A stretch of DNA of 64,000 bases, from assembly GCF_009740285.1 (NCBI RefSeq), contig NZ_CP046566.1, forward strand, positions 2,228,501 to 2,292,500. Reading direction: 5' to 3'. The notes beneath the pieces were generated by a model. It did not search any database. It was not told the origin of the DNA and worked only from the letters and a program-made list of their open reading frames with translations. Made by a program: the position numbers and the translations under genes. The DNA comes from Phnomibacter ginsenosidimutans (lineage in GTDB: Bacteria > Bacteroidota > Bacteroidia > Chitinophagales > Chitinophagaceae). This document shows positions 19,006-29,611 of the stretch, piece by piece; position 1 is the stretch's first letter, and each line of letters opens with the position of its first letter.

Positions 19006-20955
19006 TTATTCGAGCACCATTACAAAGCCACCATAACCTTTTACGGAAAGCTGTTGCGGTGCCTGATGAATGTTGATTGTTTGCTGACCAAACAACTGAC
19101 CATTTTCTACATCTGTAATAATGGTCGCTGTCGACTTTCCAAACTGATGCAGATTCAATGCCCAGCTCTTGGCTTTTGCCTCACCGTTGATGCCAGCGAT
19201 GTACCATTTGTTGCCGCTCTTTCTCGCCATCACCACTTCTTTTCCGGGAAAGCCTTGCAGCAAACGCACATCCTCCCAATGATTGGGCAATTGCTGCAAA
19301 AACTCCTGCACAAACACAGGCACCTGACGCATACCATCGGGGTTTTCTGCATAGTGCTGAATACCCGACAAAAACAAAACAGACAAGGCCAGTTCGAAAG
19401 CACCGGAAGTACGACGGATTGATTTAGAATGTGTTAACCTGTACAAATTCATGGGCGTAAAATCCATGGGATCAAAAGCATTCCGGGTGAAAGGAATGAC
19501 TGTGCAATGTGCAGGTTGATTGTCGGCGGCCGATTGCTCAAAGGTGACCATTTCCATACCGTAGATGGCTTCTGCCGTCATGAGGTGAGGATAAGTTTTG
19601 TGCCAGCCACGTGGAAGTGTGGCTCCGTGAAAATTGATGAGTAATTTATAATCCGCTGCGTCTTCCAAAATGTCAATGTAATACTGCATCATCGATTGTC
19701 CGTCGCCACCAAAAAAATCAATCTTGATACCTTTTATACCCATGGCTTGCAATCGGGCAAACTCCTGCTGCCGGCTTTCTTTTGTGAGCAACAATCCTTT
19801 GGGATGATATTTTACTGTGTTCCAATCGCCGGCAGAATTGTACCACAGCAATAGCCCTACATTTTTAGTAGCCGCATACTTCGCCAACTCCTGCACTTTT
19901 TCATACCCAATTTTTGTGTCCCAGTCTGCATCGATGAGGCAGTATTGCCACTTCATTTGCGCAGCGTAATCGATGTATCTTTTTTGCTCATCATATACAA
20001 TGAAATCATCTTTCGAATTGATCCAGCTCCACGATGCTTTGCCCGGTTGCACAAAGCTGTAATCTTTTTTGGCTGCAGCAGGTGCCAGGTCTGTACCAAG
20101 TGTAGATTGCGCAATGCTCGCCATAGTACCAATAGTGAGAATACGCCATGGCGATTGCATAGCCGAACTGTATTGTGGCAAGTGGCCCAGATTGGTAAAT
20201 ACTTCACGGGGGTCGGGATAGGTGACTTTGTATATCGCTTTTCCGGAATCGTTGCTAAGCCTTGTACCACAATAGCGGCCGTCCATGTCTGTTTCGGTAA
20301 TGATCAGCCAGTTGTTGCCGGTTTTAAACAAAGCCGGGTACACCCAACCTGCCATGGGTGATGGCGTACCAGCCGCAATGCCCATCATGTATTTTTCTTC
20401 GTAAGAAGGATGGCAATGTTCCCATCCTGTTTTGGCCACACTCATAGGTTGCAACCAGCCTTTGGCAGCAGTGCTCAATGCATAAGTAGTGTGCTCCTCT
20501 AGTATGGTTGTTGTTGAATTGATCCATGGCAATACATATCGAAAAGCCACGCCATCATTGCTTACCCTAAATACCACGTGCATGGATTGCTGCTGCGCAT
20601 TTTTGACCACCACTTTTATTTCATTGGCTACATAGCGAATGTTTTGCTTCTTGGCATTGACCATGTTGTACGTTTCTTGTACCAACATGGGTTTGCTGGC
20701 ACTCACCCATTGCAGCTGTGTTACAAAATTGCCGGCACTGGTTGATAAGCCAAGCAATGAAGGCTGCAACACTTCGGCCTGCTGCCGGAAAACAGCATAT
20801 TGCAACTGACCTTTCGAGAGCCAGATGTTGACGGCAATAGACTTATCGGGACTGCTCACCTGGCTAGCCTGTTGTGCTATCACAGGGATTTGGCTACACA
20901 GCATTATCACTGCCCACATGAAGGCGGGCCTTATAGCACAGAAATACTTTTTCAT
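19006..20955 (-). CDS. GH97 family glycoside hydrolase (alpha-galactosidase/alpha-glucosidase type)
   Basis: GH97 enzyme, 649 residues from MKKYFCAIRPAFMW with a signal peptide. Order: N-terminal beta-sandwich (SSPDKSIAVNIWL), (beta/alpha)8 barrel, C-terminal beta domain. In the barrel, GIKGIKIDFFGGDGQ carries an Asp at the place used as nucleophile in the retaining, alpha-galactosidase-type subgroup. LLINFHGATLPRGW and the AEAIYGMEM segment supply the acid/base region. By that residue I lean to a retaining alpha-galactosidase, which could act on galactinol or raffinose-type sugars, but an alpha-glucosidase is not excluded. First gene of the glycosidase operon. An operator-like palindrome lies 46-66 bases upstream of its ATG. 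Confidence 0.87.
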   Translation of the reverse strand: MKKYFCAIRPAFMWAVIMLCSQIPVIAQQASQVSSPDKSIAVNIWLSKGQLQYAVFRQQAEVLQPSLLGLSTSAGNFVTQLQWVSASKPMLVQETYNMVNAKKQNIRYVANEIKVVVKNAQQQSMHVVFRVSNDGVAFRYVLPWINSTTTILEEHTTYALSTAAKGWLQPMSVAKTGWEHCHPSYEEKYMMGIAAGTPSPMAGWVYPALFKTGNNWLIITETDMDGRYCGTRLSNDSGKAIYKVTYPDPREVFTNLGHLPQYSSAMQSPWRILTIGTMASIAQSTLGTDLAPAAAKKDYSFVQPGKASWSWINSKDDFIVYDEQKRYIDYAAQMKWQYCLIDADWDTKIGYEKVQELAKYAATKNVGLLLWYNSAGDWNTVKYHPKGLLLTKESRQQEFARLQAMGIKGIKIDFFGGDGQSMMQYYIDILEDAADYKLLINFHGATLPRGWHKTYPHLMTAEAIYGMEMVTFEQSAADNQPAHCTVIPFTRNAFDPMDFTPMNLYRLTHSKSIRRTSGAFELALSVLFLSGIQHYAENPDGMRQVPVFVQEFLQQLPNHWEDVRLLQGFPGKEVVMARKSGNKWYIAGINGEAKAKSWALNLHQFGKSTATIITDVENGQLFGQQTINIHQAPQQLSVKGYGGFVMVLE

Positions 20956-21289
20956 ACGGAAATTTAAAAATAGAAGGATGCAGATTTGCAACCCCGGCAA
21001 TTTACGAAAACGGTTAAGTAACTAAATGTGGCTGGCATAATTAGAAATGTACTTTTGAGAAAGCCGCATTTCATTGTCCAACAGTGAACCGACTACTACG
21101 CAACGAACCATTGCTTTGCCAACAAGAAGCGTAGAAAAGACCGACTGCATTGCCTCGCATCGCTGAGTAGTTGATACGGCCACCCTACATAACTCTCTGT
21201 CCGTTGATGATGAAGGTATAATCCCGCAAGTGTGCCTACCCAAAACAGCAACACAGATAGCCAGTTCCAAAACGATTGTACAACCATTC
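20956..21289. other. divergent control region between glycosidase and inositol operons
   Basis: 334 bases with no convincing gene. It must hold promoters for both the GH97 operon (leftward) and iolJ (rightward). A 21-base operator sits at 21001-21021. TACTTTTG at 21050-21057 matches the Bacteroidota -7 consensus TAnnTTTG on the plus strand, but I see no clear TTTG partner box, so that promoter call is weak. Two overlapping minus-strand frames here lack any recognisable protein features and I do not call them. Confidence 0.6.
21001..21021. promoter_or_regulatory. putative LacI-family operator, copy 1
   Basis: A 21-base sequence present identically at 30678-30698. Its inner 20 bases, TTACGAAAACGGTTAAGTAA, form an imperfect palindrome with central CG (half-site TTACnnAAnC), as expected for a LacI-type dimer. 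It is placed 46-66 bases upstream of the GH97 start and 268 bases before iolJ. Confidence 0.75.
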
Positions 21290-22241
21290 ATGAAACCTGT
21301 TTCTACTAATACGCTATTTAAACATTGCTATGGCCGCTATGCTATTGCGGCTGTAAATGTGTTCAATATGGAACAGGTACATGCATTGTTTGCAGCAGCT
21401 CAGGCCAGCAACGCTCCCATCATTGTTCAGCTTACACCTGCAGCCCGCAACTACGGCCATCCGGAAATGCTGCATGCCATGGTGACTGCCGCGGCAAACA
21501 TTTACCCCGATGTGGTACATGCTATTCATTTAGACCATGGCAATGAAGTACATGCAGCATCTGCCATTGCAGCAGGTTACAACGCCGTTATGATTGATGC
21601 ATCACATGATCCTTTTGAGCAGAATGTAGCCCGTACCAAAGCTGTGGTAGACATGGCTCATGCCAGTGGCATTGCTGTTGAAGCAGAACTGGGTGTACTG
21701 GCAGGTGTAGAAGATGATCTGAGCGTAGATGAAGCACATGCAAAATATACTGATGCAGCACAAGCCAAATCTTTTGTAACACAAACTCAGTGCGATAGTC
21801 TGGCAGTTGCTGTGGGTACCAGCCATGGTGCTTATAAATTTAGCGGCAAGCAAGGTTTGCAGTTTGATGTATTGCAACAAATACAACAAGCACTGCCCGG
21901 CTTCCCGTTGGTGTTGCATGGTGCATCGTTGGTAGATCCTGCCACCATTGAAAATATCAATCAGCATGGTGGTAAGCTGCGCCAGGATGCCAGTGGTGTT
22001 AGTGTTGATGCTTTACAAAAAGCCATACAACTGGGTATTTGCAAAGTGAATATTGCTACCGACCTCCGCTTATTGTGGGCCAGTGTATATCGTACTTTTT
22101 TTCATACACAACCAGATCAGGTTTGACCCGGTGTTGCCGGGAAAAACATACATGCAGGCCTGCCAGCAGTTATTGGCTGAACGTTTTGAAGTATTGGGTG
22201 CCAGCGGCAAGGCAGCTGAATTAAAAACAATCATTGCATGA
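21290..22241 (+). CDS. iolJ: class II aldolase of inositol catabolism (DKGP aldolase), frame broken near 22122
   Basis: Zinc-dependent class II ketose-bisphosphate aldolase. In this operon its job is cleavage of 2-deoxy-5-keto-gluconate 6-phosphate into DHAP and malonate semialdehyde. The start at MKPVSTNTLFKHCYGRYA precedes the conserved AAVNVFNMEQV. Zinc and substrate residues lie in HLDHG, EAELGVLAG, GTSHGAYKF, VLHGASLV and KVNIATDLR. The frame is lost near 22122: ...HTQPDQV-stop against FDPVLPGKTYMQACQ in the next frame. Dropping one G of CAGGTTTGAC repairs it to 316 residues. The gene ends by overlapping the iolB start at ATGA. First of seven iol genes. Confidence 0.85.
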
Positions 22242-23119
22242 GTTATCAATCGCCACTCATCAGAAAACCAATGCCAGTAGGCTGCTACCAAAAAATTGTA
22301 GCCGCCGATGCCGGCTGGACACACCTGAACATGGAAGCCCGGCTAATGCAGCAAGGTGACACATGGACTGGCAATACCGGCGACAATGAATATGGATTCA
22401 TTTTGCTGAGTGGCAATTTTTCAGCAACAACTTCTAAAGGCAACTGGGCAACCAGCAATGGCAGAAAGCATGTGTTTGCAGGCATTGCACACACATTGTA
22501 TTTGCCACGCCATACCGACTTCTTCATCACCGCTACTTCACCTGTACTAGACATTGCGGCAGGTTGGTGCAAAGCCGATGCTGATTTTCCTGCAAAATTT
22601 AAAACGCCTGCAGAAGCAGCCATAGAAATACGGGGTGGCGACAATGCCACACGGCAAATCAATAGCCTGATAGAACCCGGCTTTGGGGCCAGCAAACTGG
22701 TAGCAGTAGAAGTGTATACGCCAGCTGGCAACTGGAGCAGCTATCCGGCACATAAACATGATGAAAGAAATACCAGTGCCGACGGACAACTATTGGAAGC
22801 TGCACTGGAAGAGTTATACTTTTTCAAAATGCAGGGCGATGGCGCATTTGCTATACAGCAAGTGTATACAGAAGACCGTAGTTTGGATGAAGTGATTAAA
22901 ACACATAACAATGATGTAGTGCTGGTACCCAAAGGTTATCATCCGGTGGTGGCTGGTCATGGCTACCCTTGCTACTACCTCAACTTTTTGGCCGGCTCCG
23001 ATCAATCGCTGGCCAATACACCCGACCCCAACCATGTATGGATGTTTGATGCATGGACAGGAAAAGATCCGCGGGTGCCACTTGTAACTGCAGCTATGAA
23101 CGAAGATTCTACCATATGA
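22238..23119 (+). CDS. iolB: 5-deoxy-glucuronate isomerase
   Basis: Converts 5-deoxy-glucuronate to 2-deoxy-5-keto-gluconate in the cytoplasmic inositol pathway. The 293-residue protein has the bicupin pattern of IolB. Metal-binding and family stretches are SYPAHKHDERN, ALEELYFFKM, and VPKGYHPVVAGHGYPCYYLN near the C-terminus, followed by HVWMFDAW. The gene overlaps iolJ and iolC by ATGA at both ends, so the three are probably co-translated. Complete and in frame. Confidence 0.92.
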   Translation: MSYQSPLIRKPMPVGCYQKIVAADAGWTHLNMEARLMQQGDTWTGNTGDNEYGFILLSGNFSATTSKGNWATSNGRKHVFAGIAHTLYLPRHTDFFITATSPVLDIAAGWCKADADFPAKFKTPAEAAIEIRGGDNATRQINSLIEPGFGASKLVAVEVYTPAGNWSSYPAHKHDERNTSADGQLLEAALEELYFFKMQGDGAFAIQQVYTEDRSLDEVIKTHNNDVVLVPKGYHPVVAGHGYPCYYLNFLAGSDQSLANTPDPNHVWMFDAWTGKDPRVPLVTAAMNEDSTI

Positions 23120-24129
23120 CGCAACGAGCTTTTGAACTAATCACTTTTGGCGGATCCAGCATTGATCTGTACTCACAAAATATTGGTGCCGACTTTGTGG
23201 ACATCAAAGGTTTTGATGCGTTTGTAGGTGGCTCGCCACTCAACATTGCCGTAGGTACAGCAAGGTTGGGTGCACAAGCCACATTGCTTACAGGAGTTGG
23301 CCACGATAAGATTGGTGATTTCATTCTTCATTTTTTAGAAAAGCAAAATGTAAACACCAGTGCTATCCCCCGCATTGAAGGCGCCAGAACGAGTGCTGTG
23401 GTTTTGGGCATTGAACCTCCCGACCGTTTTCCGTTGGTGTACTACCGCGACAACTGTGCCGATAGTCAGGTAACGATTGATCATGTGATTGCAGCGAATA
23501 TTCCGCAATACAAAGTGCTTGAAGTATCTGGCACGGCGCTGAACATAGAACCCAGTCGCAGTGCGGTTTTCTATGCTATCGAAACAGCTTACGACAATGC
23601 TGTAGATGTGGTGCTTGATATCGATTTCAGAGCAGACCAATGGAAAGATCTTCGTTCGTTTGGATTGATGGTGAGAGCCATTTTACCCAAGGTAAAAATT
23701 GCCATTGGCACAGAAGAAGAAATACTCGCTGCCACGCTGCAGGATGCTAAACAAGTACAAATCAAACACCAACAAATTTCTGCTCCTGAAATCAAGGGCA
23801 ACATCGACGAATCCATTCAACGGATACTGCAATCAGGTCCCAAGGTGTTGATTGTAAAACGTGGTGCCAAAGGTGCCAGCATTCATTTGAAAGATGGCAG
23901 CGTTACAGAAGTACCGGGTTTTCCGGTAGACATTTTGAATGTACTTGGTGCTGGCGATGCCTTTGCCAGCGGCTTTATTTATGGCTATCTGCAAGAATGG
24001 GATTTGTACAAATGTTGCCGCATGGGCAATGCCAGTGGTGCTTGGGTGGTACAAAAACCCGGCTGTGCCAACGATATGCCTTATTACGATGAACTGATGG
24101 CATTTGTAGCACAAAGAGGCGGATTGTAA
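23116..24129 (+). CDS. iolC: 5-dehydro-2-deoxygluconokinase
   Basis: PfkB-family sugar kinase that phosphorylates 2-deoxy-5-keto-gluconate. I start it at the ATG that overlaps the iolB stop (ATGA), giving MTQRAFELITFGGSSIDLY. This places the FGGSSIDLY strand at the usual distance from the N-terminus. The substrate loop FVGGSPLNIAVGTARLG and the ATP/anion-hole motif LNVLGAGDAFASGF (catalytic Asp) are intact. Length is 337 residues. Confidence 0.92.
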   Translation: MTQRAFELITFGGSSIDLYSQNIGADFVDIKGFDAFVGGSPLNIAVGTARLGAQATLLTGVGHDKIGDFILHFLEKQNVNTSAIPRIEGARTSAVVLGIEPPDRFPLVYYRDNCADSQVTIDHVIAANIPQYKVLEVSGTALNIEPSRSAVFYAIETAYDNAVDVVLDIDFRADQWKDLRSFGLMVRAILPKVKIAIGTEEEILAATLQDAKQVQIKHQQISAPEIKGNIDESIQRILQSGPKVLIVKRGAKGASIHLKDGSVTEVPGFPVDILNVLGAGDAFASGFIYGYLQEWDLYKCCRMGNASGAWVVQKPGCANDMPYYDELMAFVAQRGGL

Positions 24130-24167
24130 TTAACTCAAAACAACGAACAGCGATAACGCAACAACCT

Positions 24168-26032
24168 ATGAAACAAGCCACCAAACGATTGACCGTAGCA
24201 CAAGCCACATTATTGTATTTGCAGCAGCAATACGTAGAACGTGATGGTTTGGTGCAACCCTTCTTTGCAGGCTGTTTTGGCATTTTTGGCCATGGCAATG
24301 TGGGTGGTATTGGGCAGGCTTTGCTGGAAAATCCTTCCTTCAAATATTATCAGTGCCGCAATGAGCAAGCCATGGTACACAGTGCCATTGCTTATGCCAA
24401 AGTGAAAAACAGATTGAGTGCTTTTGTGTGCACCACCTCTATCGGTCCGGGTGCTACCAACATGATTACAGGTGCGGCAACCGCCACCATCAACCGATTG
24501 CCAGTGCTGTTGTTGCCGGGCGATATTTTTGCCAACCGCTCTGTTGACCCTGTATTGCAACAACTGGAAAGTGAGCAGAGCAACGATGTGTCTGTCAATG
24601 ATTGTTTCAAACCCGTTTCAAAATACTGGGATCGCATCAACCGGCCGGAACAGCTGATGGCTGCGTTGCCAAAAGCATTGCGCATTCTTACTTCGCCTGC
24701 TGAAACCGGCGCAGTTACATTATGCATGCCGCAAGATGTGCAGGCAGAAGCATTCGATTTTCCCGTTGCATTTTTTGCCAAAAAAATATGGACCGTGCAG
24801 CGGCCATTGGCCGACCGGGCATTGCTCAAACAAGCAGCCACGTTGATTGCGCAAGCCAAGAAACCCATCATCATTGCAGGTGGAGGTGTTATTTATAGCG
24901 ACGCCAGCTTAGCACTGAAAAAGTTAGTCAACAAAACGGGCATACCTGTAGCAGAAACCTTTGCTGGCAAAGGTTCACTGCGGTACGATGAACCGCAAAA
25001 CCTTGGTGCAGTGGGTGTAACAGGTACACCAGGTGCGATTGCTATCTGCGAGAAAGCAGATGTAGTAATTGGCATTGGTACCCGATACAGCGATTTCACC
25101 AGCATGTCGCAGTCTGGTTTCCAGCACAACAAAGTACAGTTCATCAACATCAATATATCTGCGTTCGATTCACACAAACAAGGAGCATTGGCATTGGTAG
25201 CCGATGCCCGTGAAACCATCATCGAACTCAGCAAATTATTGGGCAATTACACGGTACCGGAAGCTTATGCTAAAACTGTTGCGAGGTACAACCGCAGTTG
25301 GAATAAGCAGGTGCAACAAGTGTACGATTATCGTCATGCACCATTGCTGAGTCAGGGAGAAGTGATTGGTGCGGTCAACAGTTTTGCCAAAGAAAAAGAC
25401 ATTGTGCTTTGCGCAGCTGGCAGCTTGCCCGGCGACCTGCACAAACTCTGGCGTACCGCAGACCCCAAAGGATTTCACCTCGAATACGGTTACTCCTGCA
25501 TGGGCTATGAAATAGCCGGCGGACTAGGTGCAAAAATGGCCGACCCCAGCCGTGAAGTGTACGTGATGATTGGCGATGGCAGCTACCTGATGATGTCGCA
25601 AGAAATCATTACTTCCATACAAGAAGGTTTTAAACTCACCATTGTATTGCTCAACAATCATGGTTTTGCCAGCATTGGTGGTTTGTCTACCGCATTGGGT
25701 TCGAAAGGATTTGGTACTCACTATAAATACCGCAATGCAGCCACCGGACAACTCGATGGCAACTACCTGCCGGTAGACCTGGCAGCAAATGCTGAAAGCT
25801 ATGGTGCGTTAGTTATTCGGATAAACAATCATGATGAATTGCAAGCAGCGTTGGTACAAGCAAAAAAACAGACCGTACAACGGTGATTTACATGAACACC
25901 GACAGAGAACATCGTGTAGGTGGCTTTGGCTGGTGGGAAGTGCCCATTTCAGAAACTTCAGGGCTTAGCAGTATTCAGCAGAGCCTGAAAGGTCTGAACC
26001 AAAACAGACAGAAAAAACGCAGATACCTCTAA
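24168..26032 (+). CDS. iolD: 3D-trihydroxycyclohexane-1,2-dione hydrolase, frame broken near 25878
   Basis: Thiamine-diphosphate enzyme that opens the inositol ring (THcHDO to 5-deoxy-glucuronate). The N-terminal domain binds the substrate (YYQCRNEQAMVHSAIAYA, with the ThDP-activating Glu). The central domain has IIIAGGGVIYSD, and the C-terminal ThDP domain has the GDGSYLMMSQEI ... LLNNHGFASIGG motif. The open frame stops after 572 residues. The next frame continues without a gap as VIYMNTDREHRVGGFGWWEV and ends QKKRRYL, which matches the family's conserved C-terminus. One missing base near 25878 (best placed as an extra A in GTACAACGG) gives 621 residues, the normal length. It would be easy to mistake this for a truncated IolD. 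Confidence 0.88.
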
Positions 26033-26057
26033 CAACCATTTTCAAAATATTGCCAAC

Positions 26058-27529
26058 ATGAAAGTATTACAAAACTATATCAACGGTGCCTGGGTAAGCA
26101 GCCAATGCAGTAGCACAAAGCCCGTGGTAAACCCCGCCAATGGCGAAGTGCTGGCACAGGTGCCCTACGGCGATGCAACCATACAAGACGTAGCCAGTGC
26201 TGTGGCAGCAGCGCAGGCCGCTTACGAAGAATGGAAGCGGGTGCCGGTACTCCGTCGCATACAACCATTGTACAAACTCAAGCAACTGCTGGAAGAAAAT
26301 ACCGATGAGATAGCCCGGCTGATTACGCTGGAATGCGGTAAAACATTGGCCGAATCAAAAGGTGAATTGCAAAGAGCTATCGAAAATGTAGAAGTGGCTT
26401 GCGGTGCCCCAATGCTCATGCAAAGTGAGTTTTTGGAAAACATCGCATCAGGTATTGATGAATACATGATTCGTCAGCCGTTGGGCGTAACGGCATGCAT
26501 TGCGCCGTTTAATTTTCCTGCCATGATTTCTTTTTGGTTTTACCCTATGCCATTGCCACCGGCAATAGCATGATTGTGAAGCCATCAGAAAAAGTGCCAC
26601 TCACCATGATGAAAATATTTGAGTTAGTCCATCAGTTGGATTTGCCCAAAGGCTTACTAAACATGGTGCATGGTGGTAAAGAAAGTGTAGATGCTATTCT
26701 TGAACATCCGGATGTAAAGAGCATCAGTTTTGTAGGCAGTACGCCGGTGGCCAAATACATTTACGCCAAAGGAACTGCACATGGAAAAAGAGTGCAGGCA
26801 CAAGGTGGCGCTAAAAATCCCGTTATCATTTTACCGGATGCCGATGTGGACATGACCACACAAATTATTACCGATAGTGTGTATGGTTGTGCGGGTCAGC
26901 GTTGCCTTGCAGCTTCAGTAATTATAACAGTAGAAGACAATGGCAATATGCGGGATGCTTTGTATGCAGCTGCGCAAAACAGAAAAACAGGATTTGGTTT
27001 GGAAGCCGGTGTAGAAATGGGCCCTGTGATTACACCAGAAAGCAAACAACGCATAGAAGACTTGATAGCACTGGGTGAAAAAGAAGGGGGCTCTCTCCTG
27101 CTCGATGGTCGTGGCACCAGCATCAGCAACTTCGAGCAAGGCAATTTTCTTCGTCCTTCCATCATTGAAAATTTGCCCTTGCAAAGCAGCCTCATGAAAA
27201 CAGAAATCTTTGGTCCGGTGATGACATTGTTGAGCATGAAAACCATAGATGATGCCATTGCATTTGTAAATGGCAATAACTATGGCAACATGGCTTGCCT
27301 GTTTACCAGCAGTGGTAGCAGTGCCCGCAAATTCAGAAACGAAGCCATGGCGGGCAACATCGGCATCAACATTGGTGTGGCAGCACCTGTGGCTCAGTTT
27401 CCGTTTAGTGGTTGGAAAGAAAGTTTCTTTGGCGACCTGCACGGACAAGGCAAACATGCCATTGAATTTTTTACGCAAACCAAAGTGGTGGTAGAACGCT
27501 GGCCCAAAGAATGGACACGAAAATTTTAA
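26058..27529 (+). CDS. iolA: malonate/methylmalonate-semialdehyde dehydrogenase (CoA-acylating), frame broken near 26537
   Basis: Last step of inositol breakdown: malonate semialdehyde to acetyl-CoA (the same family, MmsA, also acts in valine breakdown). Aldehyde dehydrogenase fold with the N-terminal [10 protein letters not shown], cofactor site [11 protein letters not shown]...[16 protein letters not shown], and the catalytic cysteine in [12 protein letters not shown]. The frame breaks at about 26537. TGG TTT TAC CCT should read TGG TTT TTA CCC TAT, that is, one T is missing from a TTTT run. Repaired length is 490 residues, normal. It sits 25 bases after iolD and 10 before iolE. Confidence 0.9.
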
Positions 27530-27539
27530 AGCAGATTGT

Positions 27540-28451
27540 ATGTCAGCAACAATAAAAATAGCCAATGCACCATGCTCATGGGGAGCACTTGAGTTTGAAC
27601 TCGAAGGCAAATCGCTGGGCTACACGCAGGTGTTGGACGAAATGCAGGAAACCGGATATGCCGGCACAGAGCTGGGCGATTTGGGATTCATGCCTACTGA
27701 TCCGGCAGCATTGAAGGCAGTAATTGCACAACGGTCATTTGATTTGCTCGGCGCTTTTGTGCCAGTAGCATTGAGCCAGGCCGAGGCACATACTGCAGGC
27801 ATAGAGCAAGCATTGAAAACCGCTAAACTCATGCACGACGCAGGTTTCAGTCATGCATTCATTGTCTTAGCTGATGAAAATGGCAGTGTGTATGAGAGAA
27901 CCAATAACGCTGGCAGAATTACACCCGACGCAGCATTGAGCACTGCCGCCATGGAAGTGTTTGCAGCTGGTGCCAATGCCGTAGCCAAAGCTGTAAAAGA
28001 AACGTATGGCATGCGAACAGTATTTCATCATCACTGTGCAGGCTATATAGAAACACCAACGGAAATCAACCTGTTGATGGAGATGACCGATCCGGATTTG
28101 CTCGGCTTGTGTTTTGATACCGGGCATTTTTCTTTCGGTGGTGGCACCAATCATGTTGCATTTATGCAGCAGCACAAAAGCCGTATCTGGCATGTGCATT
28201 TCAAAGACTTTTCTCCAACGGTTGCAGCTGCGGCAGCAGCAAACCAATGGAACTATTTTCAATCGGTGGCCCATGGCGTGTTTTGTGAGTTGGGCATAGG
28301 CAATGTAGATTTTGCTGCTGTAAAACAATTGCTGCTCGATTGGGAATACAACGGATGGATTGTGGTGGAGCAAGATGTGTTGCCAGGCATGGGCAATCCA
28401 AAACAATGTGCTGAAAACAACAGAAAATATTTGCACCAAATAGGACTCTGA
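27540..28451 (+). CDS. iolE: myo-inosose-2 dehydratase
   Basis: TIM-barrel enzyme dehydrating 2-keto-myo-inositol to THcHDO. The 303-residue protein opens with NAPCSWGALEFE, the typical IolE start. Metal-ligand stretches are visible: FHHHCAGYIETPTE, LCFDTGHFSFGGG and VHFKDFSP, then WIVVEQD near the end. IolI-type inosose isomerases share the fold, but the APCSWG start and the lack of another candidate in the operon favour IolE. Confidence 0.9.
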   Translation: MSATIKIANAPCSWGALEFELEGKSLGYTQVLDEMQETGYAGTELGDLGFMPTDPAALKAVIAQRSFDLLGAFVPVALSQAEAHTAGIEQALKTAKLMHDAGFSHAFIVLADENGSVYERTNNAGRITPDAALSTAAMEVFAAGANAVAKAVKETYGMRTVFHHHCAGYIETPTEINLLMEMTDPDLLGLCFDTGHFSFGGGTNHVAFMQQHKSRIWHVHFKDFSPTVAAAAAANQWNYFQSVAHGVFCELGIGNVDFAAVKQLLLDWEYNGWIVVEQDVLPGMGNPKQCAENNRKYLHQIGL

Positions 28452-28496
28452 GTAACGAGGTGCTTCAACTTTTGTGAACCAAGAAAATACTACACC

Positions 28497-29553
28497 GTGA
28501 AACAAATTGGCATTGGTCTGCTGGGCTTTGGCCGCATTGGCAAAATCCATTTCAGAAACATCATGCACTATTTTTCGAATGCAAAAATGGTGGCCGTAGC
28601 AGATCCGCAAGTGGCTTGCTGCAGATTTTACAGCGAAATACAACAACGTGTTTTTTTCGAACAATGAGGAAGACGTCATTCATCATCCTGATGTGGAGGC
28701 CGTGTTGATTTGCTCTCCTACCAGTGCTCATGCCAAATCGCTGGAACTGGCATTGGCTGCAGGAAAACATATTTTCTGCGAAAAGCCCATGGACCTTTCT
28801 CTGGAAACGACTACCACTTTGGCCAGCATTGCTGCACAGTCTGATGTGAAACTCATGATGGGTTTCAACCGTCGCTTCGACCCTGACTTTATGAAAGCCA
28901 GGGAAACAGTACGTGACGGAAAAGTGGGCAACGTGCAGATAGTGAAAATTACCAGCCGCGACCCGGGGTTGCCTCCCATTGATTACATCAAAAATTCTGG
29001 TGGCTTATTCATGGACATGGCCATTCATGATTTTGACATGGCCCGCTACATGATGAATAAGCAAGTAGTGGAAGTTTTTGCTAAAGGCCTGGTGATGGTT
29101 GACCATGCTGTAGCCGATGCCGGCGATATTGATACGGCACTCACCACGCTGACATTTGAAGACGGCACGTATGCGGTGATTGATAACAGTCGCAAAGCTG
29201 TGTACGGTTACGATCAGCGTATTGAAGTATTTGGAAGTGCCGGCATGGTACAGGTAGAAAACAACCAGCACAACAGAAATATTTTGTACAACGAGACTGG
29301 CATACATCAGGCATTGCCGCTCGACTTTTTCATGGACCGGTATGCAGAATCGTATCTCCGCGAAATGGGATTGTTTATTGAATCGTTGCTGCACAACAAG
29401 CCTGTGCCCGTAGGTGCCGCCGATGCTTTGGCCGCTACCCGCATAGCTGTAGCCGCCAAAAAATCGATGCTCGAAGGAAGGCCCGTAGCCATTGCCGATG
29501 TATTAGCTACTACAATGAAACCAACCAGCAATGGTATTGCCGTTGCATCTTGA
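28497..29553 (+). CDS. iolG: inositol 2-dehydrogenase (Gfo/Idh/MocA family), frame broken near 28612
   Basis: NAD-dependent oxidation of myo-inositol to 2-keto-myo-inositol, the first step of the pathway. Translation begins at GTG 28497: (V)KQIGIGLLGFGRIGKIHF, a Rossmann GxGxxG start. The frame is lost at about 28612. One frame gives VAVADPQVACC then stops. The other carries LAADFTAKYNNVFFSNNEED, the EKPMDLS motif, and the catalytic region GGLFMDMAIHDFDMARY (Lys-97-type and Asp/His pattern of the family). Removing one G of GTGGCTTGC joins them as DPQVLAADF, 351 residues. Position and motifs fit IolG, though related dehydrogenases acting on scyllo-inositol cannot be excluded. Confidence 0.87.
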
Positions 29554-29578
29554 TGGGACCGTGATGATAAAATGGAAG

Positions 29579-29611
29579 CAGGTGTCTGATATCAGGCACC
29601 TGTTTTGTTTT
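29579..29611 (+). terminator. terminator of the inositol operon
   Basis: Hairpin CAGGTG-T-CTGA / TCAG-G-CACCTG followed by TTTTGTTTTG. The one non-Watson-Crick pair is U-G on the plus-strand RNA but would be A-C on the other, which fits rightward (iol) use. It overlaps the last codons of the convergent lacI gene. Confidence 0.8.

Noticed and set aside
21022-21291. Minus-strand frames in the GH97-iolJ divergent region
   Set aside because: No start context, no motif, and they overlap the promoter and operator region.
24168-25886. A naturally short IolD (572 residues)
   Set aside because: The missing C-terminus, with its conserved GGFGWWEVP stretch, follows at once in the next frame. A one-base error explains it better.
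26534-27529. A separate second aldehyde dehydrogenase gene
   Set aside because: It is the second part of iolA; the cofactor-binding segment is cut in the middle of a T run.
27867-28679. 270-codon minus-strand open frame across iolE
   Set aside because: Shadow frame over a well-supported gene; Cys/His-rich with no family pattern.
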